Part shown: positions 1 to 8,760 of the stretch, in pieces
Numbering within the stretch: the first letter of the stretch is position 1
Layout of the letters: each line of letters begins with the position of its first letter
NCBI RefSeq assembly: GCF_003966895.1
Contig: NZ_AP018449.1
Location: forward strand, 1,291,001 to 1,355,000
Source of the DNA: Methylomusa anaerophila
GTDB taxonomy: Bacteria; Bacillota; Negativicutes; Sporomusales; Sporomusaceae
Length of the DNA: 64,000 bases
Reading direction: 5' to 3'
The notes under the pieces: model-generated
Told to the model about the DNA's origin: nothing
Database searches by the model: none
The model's input: only the letters and a program-made list of their open reading frames with translations
Made by a program: the position numbers and the translations under genes

Positions 1-678
1 TACTTTCCGTTTTTAAGCCACTGTTTCAAAAAGTCTTTTAAATGTATATCATAAACCCTTCTAACGGGATGAAAGTAGACCTGAACATACATAAAGTACC
101 GTGCAAGAAGCATTGCTTCCGCAGAATGTAAGCCACCCTCCTCAACACCAAGAACAAATTGACCCATCTTCTTCCTTTGGCAATAATCTAAGCGTATCAA
201 TAAGCCTGTAATGATCAAATTTTCCATAAACTACTCCCGCATGGTGAGAATCACGGAGAAGATAATCCATGCGGTCCACCCCAAAAGCATCACCGACAAT
301 AATTTCTGCAAGAATAGCTTCCCAGTCTGTAAAAGTTTCATTTCTTAATTCTTTAGGTCCAACAGCTAGTTTTACAATATCCTGAGTTCGAAGCGGAGGT
401 GTCATACACTCCCAGATTTCTCTCATTTCCTGGCTACGAATCAATTCGACAGTAAGTGTTTCATGATTTCCGGATGATAATAACTCTTTCTCAGCAGCAT
501 GAGAAAAGGGCAAATGCCCAATATCATGGCAAAGAGCCGCTACTCTAAGTACACGACGCCAATATCGCCTCTCATCCTCACGTTCAATTTCGGGAATAAG
601 ACTTTTAATTGTAGGATGAATATTATTGGGATCAGTTATTACATCATATACTTTACCAGCTAGCTCCATCATATCCAA
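1..678 (-). pseudogene. HD-superfamily phosphohydrolase remnant
   Basis: The family is metal-dependent HD phosphohydrolases (dGTPase/YwfO type). The decayed reading frame shows the HD signature CHDIGHLPFSH near residue 50 and the downstream block GDAFGVDRMDYLLRDS. Two lesions are visible. First, the frame opens directly after a TAG stop with TTG, in the block that in intact homologues follows a HSLG motif, so about 60 N-terminal residues are missing. Second, near positions 150-165 the frame ends at a stop, while the next frame carries the expected continuation (GVEEGGLHSAEAMLLARYFM, then VYFHPVRRVYDIHLKDFL) out to the window edge. A sequencing error could explain the frameshift but not the missing N-terminus. 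It is probably a non-functional last gene of the small operon starting at 1156. Confidence 0.75.
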
Positions 679-690
679 CTAGTTTTAGAA

Positions 691-885
691 TCAAACTATT
701 GCCACCACGGCTCTGCCGTTATAGATCAACTCGACACGATCTATAATTCCTTGATTATACTGCATAACCTTGATTAGCGCATCTTCAGGTGAAGGAGCGA
801 TAACGAGGGCGGAATTTTTCCAGTCGACCTCTTGCTCACTGAAAGCTTCGACCTCCCCATCGGAGACGTACCAAAAGGATGCCAT
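691..885 (-). CDS. Small hypothetical protein (64 aa)
   Basis: I do not recognise this family. It is a short acidic soluble protein (MASFWYVSDGEVEAFSEQEV...) with no signal peptide, transmembrane segment or cysteine cluster. The start at 885 is chosen because GAGGAGGAAAG lies just upstream of this ATG; the frame could extend 10 residues further but without a ribosome site. It lies 13 bp downstream of an XRE-type regulator on the same strand and directly before the broken HD gene, so it was probably co-transcribed with them. It could be an accessory partner of the regulator, but nothing in the sequence proves a function. Confidence 0.55.
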   Translation of the reverse strand: MASFWYVSDGEVEAFSEQEVDWKNSALVIAPSPEDALIKVMQYNQGIIDRVELIYNGRAVVAIV

Positions 886-898
886 TATTCTTTCCTCC

Positions 899-1156
899 TC
901 ATTTCTTGCAATCAATCGACCGGTTTGCGGCGCCTGGTTGCTCGCTTAACAACTCGGTTGCACTGACTCCCAGAGCAATTGCAATACTCCCCAGAAGCGC
1001 GAGCGAAGGAACCTTTTGCCCATTTTCCACGGCAGACAGATATTCTCTTGTAATACCGACAGCCAAAGCCAATTCCCGCTGCGTCATTTTCTTTTCACAG
1101 CGGATTCGTTTGATGGTTAGCTTTATCACAAAGAACATCACCTCGCCTACTCTCAT
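899..1156 (-). CDS. XRE-family helix-turn-helix regulator (85 aa)
   Basis: This is a small DNA-binding protein consisting almost entirely of one Cro/CI-type helix-turn-helix (about residues 14-68). The helices KKMTQRELALAVGITREYLSAVENGQKVPS follow the family pattern, with the recognition helix around TREYLSAVENG. No dimerisation or sensor domain follows. It is transcribed divergently from a second XRE gene at 1321, separated by 164 bp of AT-rich DNA that should hold both promoters, and it precedes a 64-aa hypothetical protein. The arrangement resembles the control region of an integrated element or toxin-antitoxin-like cassette, but no toxin is recognisable. Confidence 0.8.
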   Translation of the reverse strand: MRVGEVMFFVIKLTIKRIRCEKKMTQRELALAVGITREYLSAVENGQKVPSLALLGSIAIALGVSATELLSEQPGAANRSIDCKK

Positions 1157-1254
1157 TGTAATTTAATAGATTATAAAAATCAAATTATAAGCAATCTGAT
1201 AAATTACTATAATTTAATTTTATTGGCAATTATCTACCAAAAGCATAGAAAATC

Positions 1255-1283
1255 TTGACCTTACTTACTATTTGAAATATGAT
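1255..1283 (+). promoter_or_regulatory. Sigma-A-type promoter of the 1321 regulator
   Basis: TTGACC at 1255-1260 and TATGAT at 1278-1283 are separated by exactly 17 bp, close to the vegetative consensus. They lie about 40 bp upstream of the XRE gene, which has an AAGAGG ribosome site at 1309-1314. Confidence 0.7.
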
Positions 1284-1320
1284 AAATGTAAACTATTAGA
1301 TTAACATCAAGAGGTATGTA

Positions 1321-1626
1321 ATGGAGATAGGCTCCCGGATTCGAGAGGTTAGAGAACTAAAAAGGATTAAACTAAATGAATTAGCTCATTTAGCTGGCAT
1401 TTCCAGAGTTTATCTGAGTGACATAGAACGAAACAAAAAGATGCCGCTTATTCCAACATTAGAGCGAATTTGTGCCGGTCTCGGCATCACCCTTGCCGAT
1501 TTTTTTACCGAGGAGAAGTCGGAACTTGCGCCGGAACTTTGTCGGTTGCTTGAAACGGCGAAGAAACTGACCCCCGAACAGCAAGAATACCTGCAAAAAC
1601 TATTAGAAGCCATGGGCAAGGAGTAA
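1321..1626 (+). CDS. XRE-family helix-turn-helix regulator (101 aa)
   Basis: This transcriptional regulator has an N-terminal Cro/CI-type HTH (about residues 5-60: IREVRELKRIKLNELAHLAG, then the recognition helix ISRVYLSDIERNKKMP). A short C-terminal helical tail rich in Leu and Lys (about 75-100) probably mediates dimerisation. The size and tail resemble SinR/SlrR-like or immunity-repressor proteins rather than phage CI. It is divergent from another XRE gene, so the two may cross-regulate the shared 164-bp interval. It has a good promoter and ribosome site. Confidence 0.82.
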   Translation: MEIGSRIREVRELKRIKLNELAHLAGISRVYLSDIERNKKMPLIPTLERICAGLGITLADFFTEEKSELAPELCRLLETAKKLTPEQQEYLQKLLEAMGKE

Positions 1627-1725
1627 ACCTTCGCCTATCTTTTATACAATATTGTTGAACAAAAAATTAATAAGTATTACTATTCAGTAAATTCCTAAGC
1701 AAATCTAGATAGTGTTTTTGTCAGA

Positions 1726-1813
1726 GGGACGGTTCTCTTGGCAGATTAATTTATTTGCGCGCAGAAATGCAAATTGAGCATTTTATCTGTAACAACAAGT
1801 TTCAGGTGTCAGG
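1726..1813. repeat. Family A repeat, copy 1 (long form, one end degraded)
   Basis: GGGACGGTTC opens a unit whose interior matches 3505-3603 almost base for base: both share TTTATTTGCG, CAGAAATGCAAATTGAGCAT and AACAACAAGTTTCAGGTGTC. The right-hand inverted end is lost here. The two copies bracket the DUF4143 ATPase gene. Confidence 0.85.
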
Positions 1814-1828
1814 ATTGGTGGCTTATCT

Positions 1829-3037
1829 TTACCAGCTATTCAACAAAAAACCTTTGATATTCAAATGTGTAATCCCCTTGTGGGACATATCGACATCATC
1901 CATGCTGACCACGAACTTAGGAAAGTTATCTTCGATTTGGAGTAGATTTCCAAACTCCCGTTCCTGCGTTTTTTTATCGGCTAAGAGATAGGCGACCTGA
2001 ACATAGATGCTTTTCCCTTGCTTCTCGGCAACGAAATCAATCTCTTTTGTATCAAGTTTACCTACATAAACATCATACCCGCGCCGTCGAAGTTCTAAAT
2101 ATACAATATTTTCGAGCGTCTGAGATATATCATCCTGCTTATATCCTAAAACAGCGTGCTTGAAGGCGTTGTCCGCTAAATAAAACTTCTCTTGCGTTTT
2201 CAGAATCTCTCTGCCCTGCAAATCCTGACGCGAACACCTATTGAGAATATAGGCACCTTCCAGTTTTGAAAGATAATTGTAAACCGTTTCAATATCGATT
2301 TTCCGGTTCTGACTTTCCAAAAAGCCTTTTATGGAGTTTGCCGAAAAGGTGTTGCCAATGTTATCAAAAGCGAACTTCACAATACGCTCCAACTGGTCAA
2401 CCTTCCGTATTTGGTTCCGCTTCACAATATCGGTGAAAATGGTAGTGTTGTAAATATCTTTCACGATGACATAGGCTTCATCCAAGGTAAGTGGTTTAAG
2501 ATGAACGGCAGGGAAACCGCCGTATTCAATATATCTTAAAAATTCCTTGGAGAGATCGGCAAGCTCGCCGTACTCTTTCCTAAACACTAAATACTCCGCA
2601 AAGGAAAGCGGATGTATGCGAAATGAAATATATCGTCCGGTCAAATAGGTCGATATTTCTGAGGACATCATTTTGGAGTTGGACCCTGTGACAAAAATAT
2701 CAACATTGTATTCGGCTTCCTCCATGAAGGTATTGACCAGCCGTTCCCAATGCTCTATTTCTTGGATCTCATCCAAAAATAAATACGTCCGTTCACTTGG
2801 AACAAGTTTATCTTTGATGATCTCAAATACTTGTTTCACATCCGTATTCTGCCATTCCAAGGTATCGAAGTTAAAGCGGACTATACGGTTTTCGGATATT
2901 CCCCTCTTTTTAAGCTCATCCATAAGCATCAACATAATGGTTGACTTTCCACAACGGCGGACCCCAGTTAAAATCTTTACTAACGGCATATCAATAAACG
3001 GCGTGATTTGGTCAATGTAAGATTGCCTTATAAGCAT
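1829..3037 (-). CDS. AAA family ATPase with DUF4143 domain (402 aa)
   Basis: This is a P-loop ATPase of the AAA_14/DUF4143 type. The Walker A motif GVRRCGKST lies at about residues 25-33, Walker B YLFLDEIQ at about 88-95, and a sensor-like VTGSNS follows. The C-terminal DUF4143 domain carries the family pattern ending in a nuclease-like EIDFVAEK motif, with D and E-x-K residues that may form a PD-(D/E)XK-like site. Start 3037 is chosen because AAGGAGGTGG lies 5 nt upstream. These proteins are common, poorly characterised accessory genes. It stands alone between two copies of repeat family A, which suggests it arrived by, or was exposed to, mobile events. Confidence 0.85.
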   Translation of the reverse strand: MLIRQSYIDQITPFIDMPLVKILTGVRRCGKSTIMLMLMDELKKRGISENRIVRFNFDTLEWQNTDVKQVFEIIKDKLVPSERTYLFLDEIQEIEHWERLVNTFMEEAEYNVDIFVTGSNSKMMSSEISTYLTGRYISFRIHPLSFAEYLVFRKEYGELADLSKEFLRYIEYGGFPAVHLKPLTLDEAYVIVKDIYNTTIFTDIVKRNQIRKVDQLERIVKFAFDNIGNTFSANSIKGFLESQNRKIDIETVYNYLSKLEGAYILNRCSRQDLQGREILKTQEKFYLADNAFKHAVLGYKQDDISQTLENIVYLELRRRGYDVYVGKLDTKEIDFVAEKQGKSIYVQVAYLLADKKTQEREFGNLLQIEDNFPKFVVSMDDVDMSHKGITHLNIKGFLLNSW

Positions 3038-3046
3038 AGCGACCAC

Positions 3047-3694
3047 CTCCTTCCAAATAATATAATCTAATTAATATAAAAAAATCAACAGTTTTTATGG
3101 TTATAACCAAAATATATTTTTATATCCATATCGACAAATGTATATAAAAAACAGCTATGGATTATCACGCCTAAATAATGCAAGTTCTTCTATCGCCGCC
3201 TCAAATCGCTGCTCAACTTCCGTCGTAAAAATCAGGGGACAGGGACTCTGTTTCAAGCTTTCCAAATCCATTGGAATACCAATTTCCGAGGATAACGTTT
3301 GAGCAGCAAGAGTTTTCCCACAGCTAGGTATGATCCCATATTTCTTACCCAACAACCTCTATAATCCCACCCCCAGACAGCAACATTAACTCCACGTGCA
3401 CCAGATTTATTACCTCGATGTCTTTCGTGCCTCGCAAGACCTCCCCGGGTAAGAACGCAATCTTTCTCTCCACCTATCTGCTAAGTTGTCATGGGGGATG
3501 TCACGGGGGACGGTTCGTCTGACAAAGTAATTTATTTGCGCAGAAATGCAAATTGAGCATTTTGTCTGTAACAACAAGTTTCAGGTGTCAGCAGAACCGT
3601 CCCTATAACAATTTCTGACGTCCCTCGCTTCTACCAATTCTTTTATATCAATATATCAATAACATTCCACCTGTCCCCTGTTTTTAAATTAACT
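3047..3694. other. Gene-poor interval with repeats and a decayed fragment
   Basis: The interval begins with an AT-rich stretch (3050-3140). Next comes a minus-strand open stretch at 3155-3355 that contains a GGGGACAGGG-type repeat motif and matches no family I recognise; I read it as debris rather than a gene. A full family A repeat follows at 3505-3603, and a further CTGTCCCCTG motif near 3675. No promoter or RNA gene is evident. Confidence 0.5.
3505..3603. repeat. Family A repeat, copy 2 (complete, with inverted ends)
   Basis: This copy is complete: GGGACGGTTCGTCTGACA at the left end and GTCAGCAGAACCGTCCC at the right end are inverted, enclosing about 65 bp nearly identical to 1726-1813. 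The layout is that of a non-coding REP/MITE-like unit with no open reading frame. Confidence 0.85.
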
Positions 3695-3901
3695 TTATTT
3701 AATGCCGGTCTTGGTCTGTTCATAACCAATCTTACCCTGAGCTATTTCTTCTAAGGCAATTGTAACCGGTTTATTAGACTCACTTTCAATTAACGCAATT
3801 TTTCCATCTATAATTTCGCGGGCCCGTTTGGCGGCAAATATTACCAGAGCATATTTGCAATCGGCTTTTTTCAATAAAATCTCCAACGACGGATTAATCA
3901 T
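3695..3901 (-). CDS. rpoZ: DNA-directed RNA polymerase omega subunit (68 aa)
   Basis: Omega is the small subunit that helps fold and stabilise beta-prime in RNA polymerase. The protein begins MINPSLEILLKKADCKYALV and carries the family core KRAREIIDGK followed by PVTIALEEIAQGKI; its length is usual for Firmicute omega. GGAGAAATTGT precedes the ATG. In most Firmicutes rpoZ sits between gmk and coaBC/priA. Here it has no such neighbours and is surrounded by repeats and broken genes, so it may be a second, relocated copy. The identity is firm; whether it is the main omega cannot be decided from this window. Confidence 0.85.
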   Translation of the reverse strand: MINPSLEILLKKADCKYALVIFAAKRAREIIDGKIALIESESNKPVTIALEEIAQGKIGYEQTKTGIK

Positions 3902-4320
3902 ACAATTTCTCCTTTAAAATCTATTCCGCTCGTTCTTCTAGTTCCCCCTTATGTGATCCTTTTTTTATAACTTAATCCCTTTTAGATGATCTTTTTCGAT
4001 ATAAAAACCGCCTCGGTGGATATTCGGCATATGCCGGCGAGTGTGATTCGGCACACCCAATCTTCTATCCCCGTAGCGGTAAAAATTTTATATTTAGTTA
4101 GTACTCGTCAATAAGCACTAAAATTATATTAAGTTCTTTTCAAGAATTGTACCATAAAATTTCTTACCCGTCAATTTTACTATTTTTCAGTATTCATGCC
4201 AATGGAATTTCTTAAATTATCCTAAAATTTATATTGTTTGTCGGCTGCGTGTTATAATTGAGACATAGCTGTCTATGATTAGGCGCAAACTAATTAATTG
4301 ATCCGGGCTGGAGGCTTGTA
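3902..4320. other. AT-rich intergenic region between rpoZ and hemolysin remnant
   Basis: No gene is seen. A short GC-rich inverted segment near 4019-4055 (CGGCATATGCCG, then GTGTG...CACAC) could form a hairpin. An extended -10 box TGTTATAAT (TATAAT at 4253-4258) points right, towards the hemolysin III remnant. Confidence 0.4.
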
Positions 4321-4539
4321 TGGAAGAGAGATTAAATGAGGTAACGCATGGTCTAGGAGCATTGCTTTCCTTGGTCGGGCTTATTATCCTCGTTGTGGTC
4401 TCGCCAGCATGGCAACATATGGCATCTCATAAGTTCTAGCATCTATGGCACTTCGCTAGTTCTGTTATATCTAGCTTCGACACTGCATCATAGCTTCAGC
4501 AATGAAAAACCCAAATATATCTCTGAGAATAAAAGTTAA
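4321..4539 (+). pseudogene. Hemolysin III / PAQR family membrane protein remnant
   Basis: A GGAGG ribosome site and ATG at 4321 open a frame reading MEERLNEVTHGLGALLSLVG, the N-terminus of the hemolysin III (YqfA/PAQR-like) membrane family. The frame stops near 4437, but the neighbouring frame continues with the next family block IYGTSLVLLYLASTLHHSF. That frame then diverges and stops at 4539, so a single frameshift near 4420 and loss of the C-terminal two thirds (normally about 210 residues and seven helices) are both visible. It still has an intact promoter-like extended -10 and ribosome site. Confidence 0.75.
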
Positions 4540-5945
4540 TATTTCCAGGAGTTATTACGCGGTGTGATTTTCGGGACTACTTTTTTTGCATTGGACGGTC
4601 TTCTGTTTCCACCATAAGTTCGCACCCGTACTGGCAACTCTTCAGTAATTTTTACCGGAGTACTGTGTGACTCTTTGGTAAGCATTTTTAGTGCGGCCGC
4701 AAGTAAAGAGACGGAATCCATTTCTGTAAGGAGTTCTTCAGCCCTGCCTTTATAGTGGTCATAGTTTCCCTCTTCGACTTGATTCAGTAATTTTTCTACT
4801 GTTAAGCGCTGTTGTCCTTCTACCGCATCCGCCATGGTCGGTACGGGCATCCGGAGGATTTTGCGTTTAGTAGTTTGTTCGATTGAATGAAGATGCTCTA
4901 GTTCGCGAGAAATTACAAAAGTCAAGGCTAAACCCGGTTGTCCCGCACGGCCAGTTCGGCCAATTCGATGAACGTAGCTCTCGGGGTCTTGCGGGAGATC
5001 AAAGTTATAAACATGAGTGACTCCACTGACATCCAGACCGCGGGCAGCGACGTCAGTAGCGACAAGGATGTCAACAATTCCTTCTCTAAATTGCCGTAGG
5101 ACAGCATCCCTCTTGGACTGTGTTAGGTCCCCATGAATTCCCTCAGCAGAATAGCCACGTTTTTTTAGCGCCTCTGAAACTTCATCAACACGTCGTTTTG
5201 TCCTGCCGAAAACGATTGAAAGTTCGGGAGACTGGATATCCAGCAGGCGACATAAAACATCAAACTTTTGGCGGTCATTGATTTCCATGTAGTGTTGCTC
5301 AACCAACGGAATGGTTATTTCCTTGGCTTTGATTTTTATTAAGGCCGGATCATGTAAAAAACGTTGGGCCAGGTTCTGAATTGGTCTGGGCATGGTAGCA
5401 GAGAAGAGGAGTGTTTGGCGTTCATCGGAGGTTGTGCTTAAAATCTGTTCTATATCTTCTATAAACCCCATGTTCAGCATTTCATCAGCTTCATCTAAAA
5501 CGACCATCTGGGTGTCTTGAAGCTTAATTGTCCCACGCCTCATATGGTCCATCAGACGTCCTGGCGTCGCTACGATGATTTGGGGATGTCTTTTCAAGGC
5601 TTTAATTTGCCGCTGAATGTCTTGGCCTCCGTATATCGGGAGCGCATGAATCTCTGTAAACTGCCCGATTCTATTCAGTTCTTCCGCTACTTGTATAGCA
5701 AGTTCACGAGTAGGGGTTAAAACAATTCCTTGAACCATTCCCGGATGTTTTTTTACCTTTTCAATTAACGGAATGCCGAATGCTGCCGTTTTCCCTGTGC
5801 CGGTTTGGGCCTGTCCAATGAGGTCTTTACCCTCAAGCAGAACAGGAATACCTTCTAGTTGTATCGGTGTAGGTTCCTCAAATCCCATTTCGTTTAGTGC
5901 TCTAATGATTTCATTACTAATTCCTAATGCTTTGAATTTTTGCAA
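4536..5945 (-). CDS. DEAD-box ATP-dependent RNA helicase (about 469 aa)
   Basis: This is an RNA helicase of the CshA/DeaD group, which unwinds RNA duplexes in ribosome assembly and mRNA turnover, especially in the cold. All core motifs are readable in order: Q motif GFEEPTPIQ, motif [27 protein letters not shown], and in the second RecA domain [12 protein letters not shown] and [11 protein letters not shown] basic tail ([12 protein letters not shown]) could bind RNA. The start is TTG at 5945, because GGAGGCAATATCGA lies at ideal distance; an upstream ATG at 5978 lacks a site. The CXXC zinc-ribbon gene upstream could be a functional neighbour but has its own terminator. Confidence 0.92.
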   Translation of the reverse strand: MQKFKALGISNEIIRALNEMGFEEPTPIQLEGIPVLLEGKDLIGQAQTGTGKTAAFGIPLIEKVKKHPGMVQGIVLTPTRELAIQVAEELNRIGQFTEIHALPIYGGQDIQRQIKALKRHPQIIVATPGRLMDHMRRGTIKLQDTQMVVLDEADEMLNMGFIEDIEQILSTTSDERQTLLFSATMPRPIQNLAQRFLHDPALIKIKAKEITIPLVEQHYMEINDRQKFDVLCRLLDIQSPELSIVFGRTKRRVDEVSEALKKRGYSAEGIHGDLTQSKRDAVLRQFREGIVDILVATDVAARGLDVSGVTHVYNFDLPQDPESYVHRIGRTGRAGQPGLALTFVISRELEHLHSIEQTTKRKILRMPVPTMADAVEGQQRLTVEKLLNQVEEGNYDHYKGRAEELLTEMDSVSLLAAALKMLTKESHSTPVKITEELPVRVRTYGGNRRPSNAKKVVPKITPRNNSWKY

Positions 5946-6063
5946 TCGATATTGCCTCCTCGTAATAGCCGGTGTCAATTAGTGTTACCACCGGCAAGAT
6001 GTAGTATGTGTTTGCTTCTGTATAATGTTGTCACTACGTGACTATGAATGATTGCCTGTCAAA

Positions 6064-6097
6064 TAAAAAACTCCCCTACTCAAAGCAGAGGAGTTAA
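6064..6097 (-). terminator. Terminator of the zinc-ribbon gene
   Basis: Stem AACTCC..CT with AG..GGAGTT followed on the minus strand by six T residues, 5 bp beyond the stop codon of the 6102 gene. Confidence 0.75.
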
Positions 6098-6101
6098 ATT
6101 C

Positions 6102-6404
6102 CTATCGTCTATTATTTTGACTGAAACAGTCTCTACAGTAAACGGGACGGTCACTGCTAGGGCGGAACGGGACTTGGGTCTGCACACCGCAAGCGGCGCA
6201 GGTTACATCATACATTTCACGCTGCTGATAGTTGTTGTTGCGACTGGAACCACGATTGTTTTGTTGTTTGCGGGCTGCTCTACAAGTAGGGCAACGACCA
6301 GGTTCGTTGGTGAACCCTTTTTCCGCGAAGAAATCTTGTTCTGACGCGGTAAACACAAATTCGGCGCCACAGTCACGGCAGGTTAAATTTTTGTCTTGGT
6401 TCAT
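6102..6404 (-). CDS. CxxC zinc-ribbon protein (100 aa)
   Basis: This is a small zinc-binding protein of the probable zinc-binding domain (zf-trcl) family. Four CxxC pairs are visible: CRDC and CPTC form one N-terminal ribbon (residues about 9-40), and CAAC with CRDC form a second (about 70-92). They are joined by a basic, Asn/Arg/Gln-rich linker (RKQQNNRGSSRNNNYQQRE) likely to bind nucleic acid. GGAGGATTCTAA precedes the ATG. Members often sit beside cold-shock or RNA helicase genes, as here upstream of a DEAD-box helicase on the same strand. The exact role of the family is unknown; RNA binding is inference. Confidence 0.75.
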   Translation of the reverse strand: MNQDKNLTCRDCGAEFVFTASEQDFFAEKGFTNEPGRCPTCRAARKQQNNRGSSRNNNYQQREMYDVTCAACGVQTQVPFRPSSDRPVYCRDCFSQNNRR

Positions 6405-6589
6405 TTAGAATCCTCCTCAATTTTTCTACCCAGAATAGTGAATGGTAATTACTCATAAAAACTTCCCTCATTAAGTAGCTTGAGAAGGATAAATGGTTAA
6501 CGCACCAGCAAATTTTCTTGGGCTATCCAAGCATACTACACATTCGGGCAAATGTAAAGCACATTACGGCACCTTTTTTCAAAACTATG

Positions 6590-6916
6590 TTATTCTTTAC
6601 TTGAAACCCTTATAGAGATCTGGAAAGTGCTTTCCTCCACACAAGAGTATTCACGGCAGGCATTAGGACGACTACTCCAGATTGAGCACCCCTGGGATGT
6701 TAAGTAATAACATTCCATGTTTTCTTTTTTAGCCAAAATTGCAAACGCATCCGGGCCTTCTTCCCACAAATATTTATCATACGTTTTAAGACGCAATCGT
6801 TCTGGCGGGGTAAGCGGTACCAGGAAATTTTTGCAACAGGCCTTGTCATTGCAGTTCTTACATGCTTCGACTATCACATCTTCACATGGCCAGTTTTCAT
6901 CGGCTAAATATTCCAC
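6590..6916 (-). CDS. YkgJ-family cysteine cluster protein (108 aa)
   Basis: This is a short member of the YkgJ family (zinc- or iron-chelating Cys-cluster proteins, often annotated as Fe-S oxidoreductases). The cluster CKNCNDKACC is near residue 19, and the later pair CSIWSSRPNACREYSC gives the family pattern of about eight cysteines. The start is GTG at 6916 with GGAGGG 6 nt upstream; the frame extends to a TTG at 6943 without a site. No membrane segment. The biochemical role of the family is not established; some members sit with flagellar or protein-modification genes, which are absent here. Confidence 0.7.
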   Translation of the reverse strand: MEYLADENWPCEDVIVEACKNCNDKACCKNFLVPLTPPERLRLKTYDKYLWEEGPDAFAILAKKENMECYYLTSQGCSIWSSRPNACREYSCVEESTFQISIRVSSKE

Positions 6917-7144
6917 AGCAAGCCCTCCATTCAAATTGTGCAATATATCCGCCCGCAGTTATAGTTCTCACCTTACATCGCTATCAGCAATTGGGTGAAA
7001 AAACTAGTCTTCCTCATCATAACAGCATTGAGGTGCGCCGTCTCCTTTGCTCTCCAATCTTCTATATGTATTTTCATAATCCTCTATTCATGAATAAGAG
7101 CCAACTGTCTGTAGCCTCCTAGCTTTCTTTTTGGCGTTTAGTTG

Positions 7145-7172
7145 TCACGGGGACAGTTCCTTCGGCAAACAG
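7145..7172. repeat. Family A half unit
   Basis: CGGGGACAGTTCCTTCGGC resembles one arm of the GGGACGGTTC repeat. No opposing arm is seen nearby. Confidence 0.5.
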
Positions 7173-7295
7173 TTTATGTGGAAAATCAGGGTCACGTATT
7201 GCGTTATTGCGCTTATTTAATATACAATCAAGACAAAAACCTGCCCTCTTGTTTAAGCGGTTAGTTTTATTTTCAGTTTACCGTTTTTTTTCACA

Positions 7296-7347
7296 AAAAT
7301 ACAAACTCCTGCTACATTCAACCTGATCCAGCAGGAGTTTGTATTTT
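7296..7347 (-). terminator. 18-bp stem terminator downstream of the alcohol dehydrogenase
   Basis: AAAATACAAACTCCTGCT and its exact complement enclose a 16-nt loop. On the minus strand the stem runs into ATTTTTGTG, so it most likely ends the dehydrogenase transcript about 220 bp after its stop. A family A repeat lies between gene and terminator. Confidence 0.7.
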
Positions 7348-7490
7348 AACGGCAGAACATACATTATGCCGCAGTTGAGTCTGAGCAGATAAGACTATAT
7401 CAATACTGCTTTCATGTTGACAGATGAACTCCTCAAACTGCCGCATAACAGAGTATCTTTAGCTGCTATCGCAGGACCGTACTTGTCTGC

Positions 7491-7546
7491 GGGACGGTTC
7501 CGACGACAGAATTCAATGTTATATTTATGTCACAAGAACTGTCCCC
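7491..7546. repeat. Family A unit, short inverted form
   Basis: GGGACGGTTCCGACGACAG at the left and TGTCACAAGAACTGTCCCC at the right are imperfect inverted arms around about 17 bp. The unit sits between the dehydrogenase stop codon and its terminator, so it should be transcribed as a hairpin. Confidence 0.75.
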
Positions 7547-7569
7547 ATGGCGCTTTCGAAACAAATGTC

Positions 7570-8625
7570 TTATTTCTCATAAGGAGTAACTGCCCATTTT
7601 ATGCAATTATCTTTCTTGCCTCCAAATATGTCGTAACCTTTCAGAATATCGTTCAGTGGAGCGTGGTGAGTAATAAGGGGTCTCATGTTGATTTTTCCTG
7701 TCTTTATAAGTTCGATCAGGAAAGGAATGCGATTGGCATTTACGAGACCCATGCTTAATGTTATGTTCTGAATCCAGAGTTTGTTCATGGCTAATTCAAA
7801 TGGTTTTTCGAATACTCCGATGACAGATACGTTACCTCCAGGCCGGACACAGTCAAGAGCCAGCTGAAGGGTCGGAGCAGCACCGACGCCCTCAATGCAG
7901 CGGTCCGCACCACGGCCGTAAGTCAACTTTTTGACTTGTTCAACGATATCGCAGTTTTTAGGATTCAGCGCGATGTCAGCGTAACCGTTTTTTATGGCAA
8001 AATCCAGCCTTTCCTGAATGATGTCCACAGCAATAACCCGCGCGGGGCCCCACAACCTAGAGGCAGCCATAGCGCACATGCCGACAGGGCCGCAACCGGA
8101 AACCAAAACGGTTTCACCAGGCTGAATATTGGCGTTTTCAGCCCCGAAATAGCCAGTGGAAAGGATGTCTGCAACACACAAGACGTCTTCATCGGTGAGC
8201 TCCTTAGGGATAATATGGCACCCAAGGTTTGCATGTGGGACACGGACATATTCAGCCTGGCAACCGTCAATCATGTAGCCAAAAATCCAACTGCCGGTTT
8301 CGCAGTGGGAATAGATCCCTTGCTTACAATAAAAGCATTCACCGCACTGGGTGATACAGGAGATAGCGCATCTGTCGCCGACTTTGACATTGTGAACTGC
8401 TGAGCCGATTTCGATAATCTCGCCGCAAAATTCGTGGCCGAGAATGCGAGGGCTTTCGACCTCTGGTACACCGCCATGCCAGATGTGAATGTCGGTACCG
8501 CAGATGGTCGTTGTGGTTACTTTGACAATAGCGTCGTCGTCTTTGATAATCTGCGGGATAGGGACTTCATCTAAGCTGATGTTTTCCGGTCCGTGATAGA
8601 CCAGAGCTTTCATTGTTCCTTGCAT
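7570..8625 (-). CDS. Zinc-dependent alcohol dehydrogenase (351 aa)
   Basis: This medium-chain dehydrogenase/reductase resembles the clostridial NADP-dependent secondary alcohol dehydrogenase group. Catalytic zinc ligands are C42, H64 with E65, and D153 in VADILSTGYFG. Structural zinc cysteines are C94, C97, C100 and C108. The Rossmann motif SGCGPVG is near 176-182. The substrate cannot be fixed from sequence; short secondary alcohols and ketones, or an acyl/polyol substrate, are possible. GAGGAGAGTTTAAA lies before the ATG. It is monocistronic: about 135 bp of AT-rich DNA lies upstream and a hairpin terminator downstream. Confidence 0.88.
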   Translation of the reverse strand: MQGTMKALVYHGPENISLDEVPIPQIIKDDDAIVKVTTTTICGTDIHIWHGGVPEVESPRILGHEFCGEIIEIGSAVHNVKVGDRCAISCITQCGECFYCKQGIYSHCETGSWIFGYMIDGCQAEYVRVPHANLGCHIIPKELTDEDVLCVADILSTGYFGAENANIQPGETVLVSGCGPVGMCAMAASRLWGPARVIAVDIIQERLDFAIKNGYADIALNPKNCDIVEQVKKLTYGRGADRCIEGVGAAPTLQLALDCVRPGGNVSVIGVFEKPFELAMNKLWIQNITLSMGLVNANRIPFLIELIKTGKINMRPLITHHAPLNDILKGYDIFGGKKDNCIKWAVTPYEK

Positions 8626-8760
8626 TTTAAACTCTCCTCGATATAATTATTTAGCAAATAAATATTATTTACTAATATTTATTATATCAAATTTTTATGC
8701 CTATCGCAAGCTTTTGTATGTGTTTGTAGCTTTTTATAGCTGAAAAGGATAGGGTTCCTG

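Larger units (their letters stand above)
6917..7569. other. Intergenic region with repeats and terminator
   Basis: No gene is supported. The stretch contains a half family A motif (7145-7172), a long terminator hairpin (7296-7347) and an inverted family A unit (7491-7546). A plus-strand open stretch at 7414 begins inside this repetitive DNA and overlaps the alcohol dehydrogenase gene in antisense. Confidence 0.55.

Noticed and set aside
3155..3355. Minus-strand 66-codon open stretch
   Set aside because: It includes a GGGGACAGGG repeat motif, lacks a clear ribosome site and matches no family; I treat it as debris and not as a gene.
7414..7758. Plus-strand open stretch of 114 codons
   Set aside because: It runs through a family A repeat and then antisense to the alcohol dehydrogenase gene, with no ribosome site.
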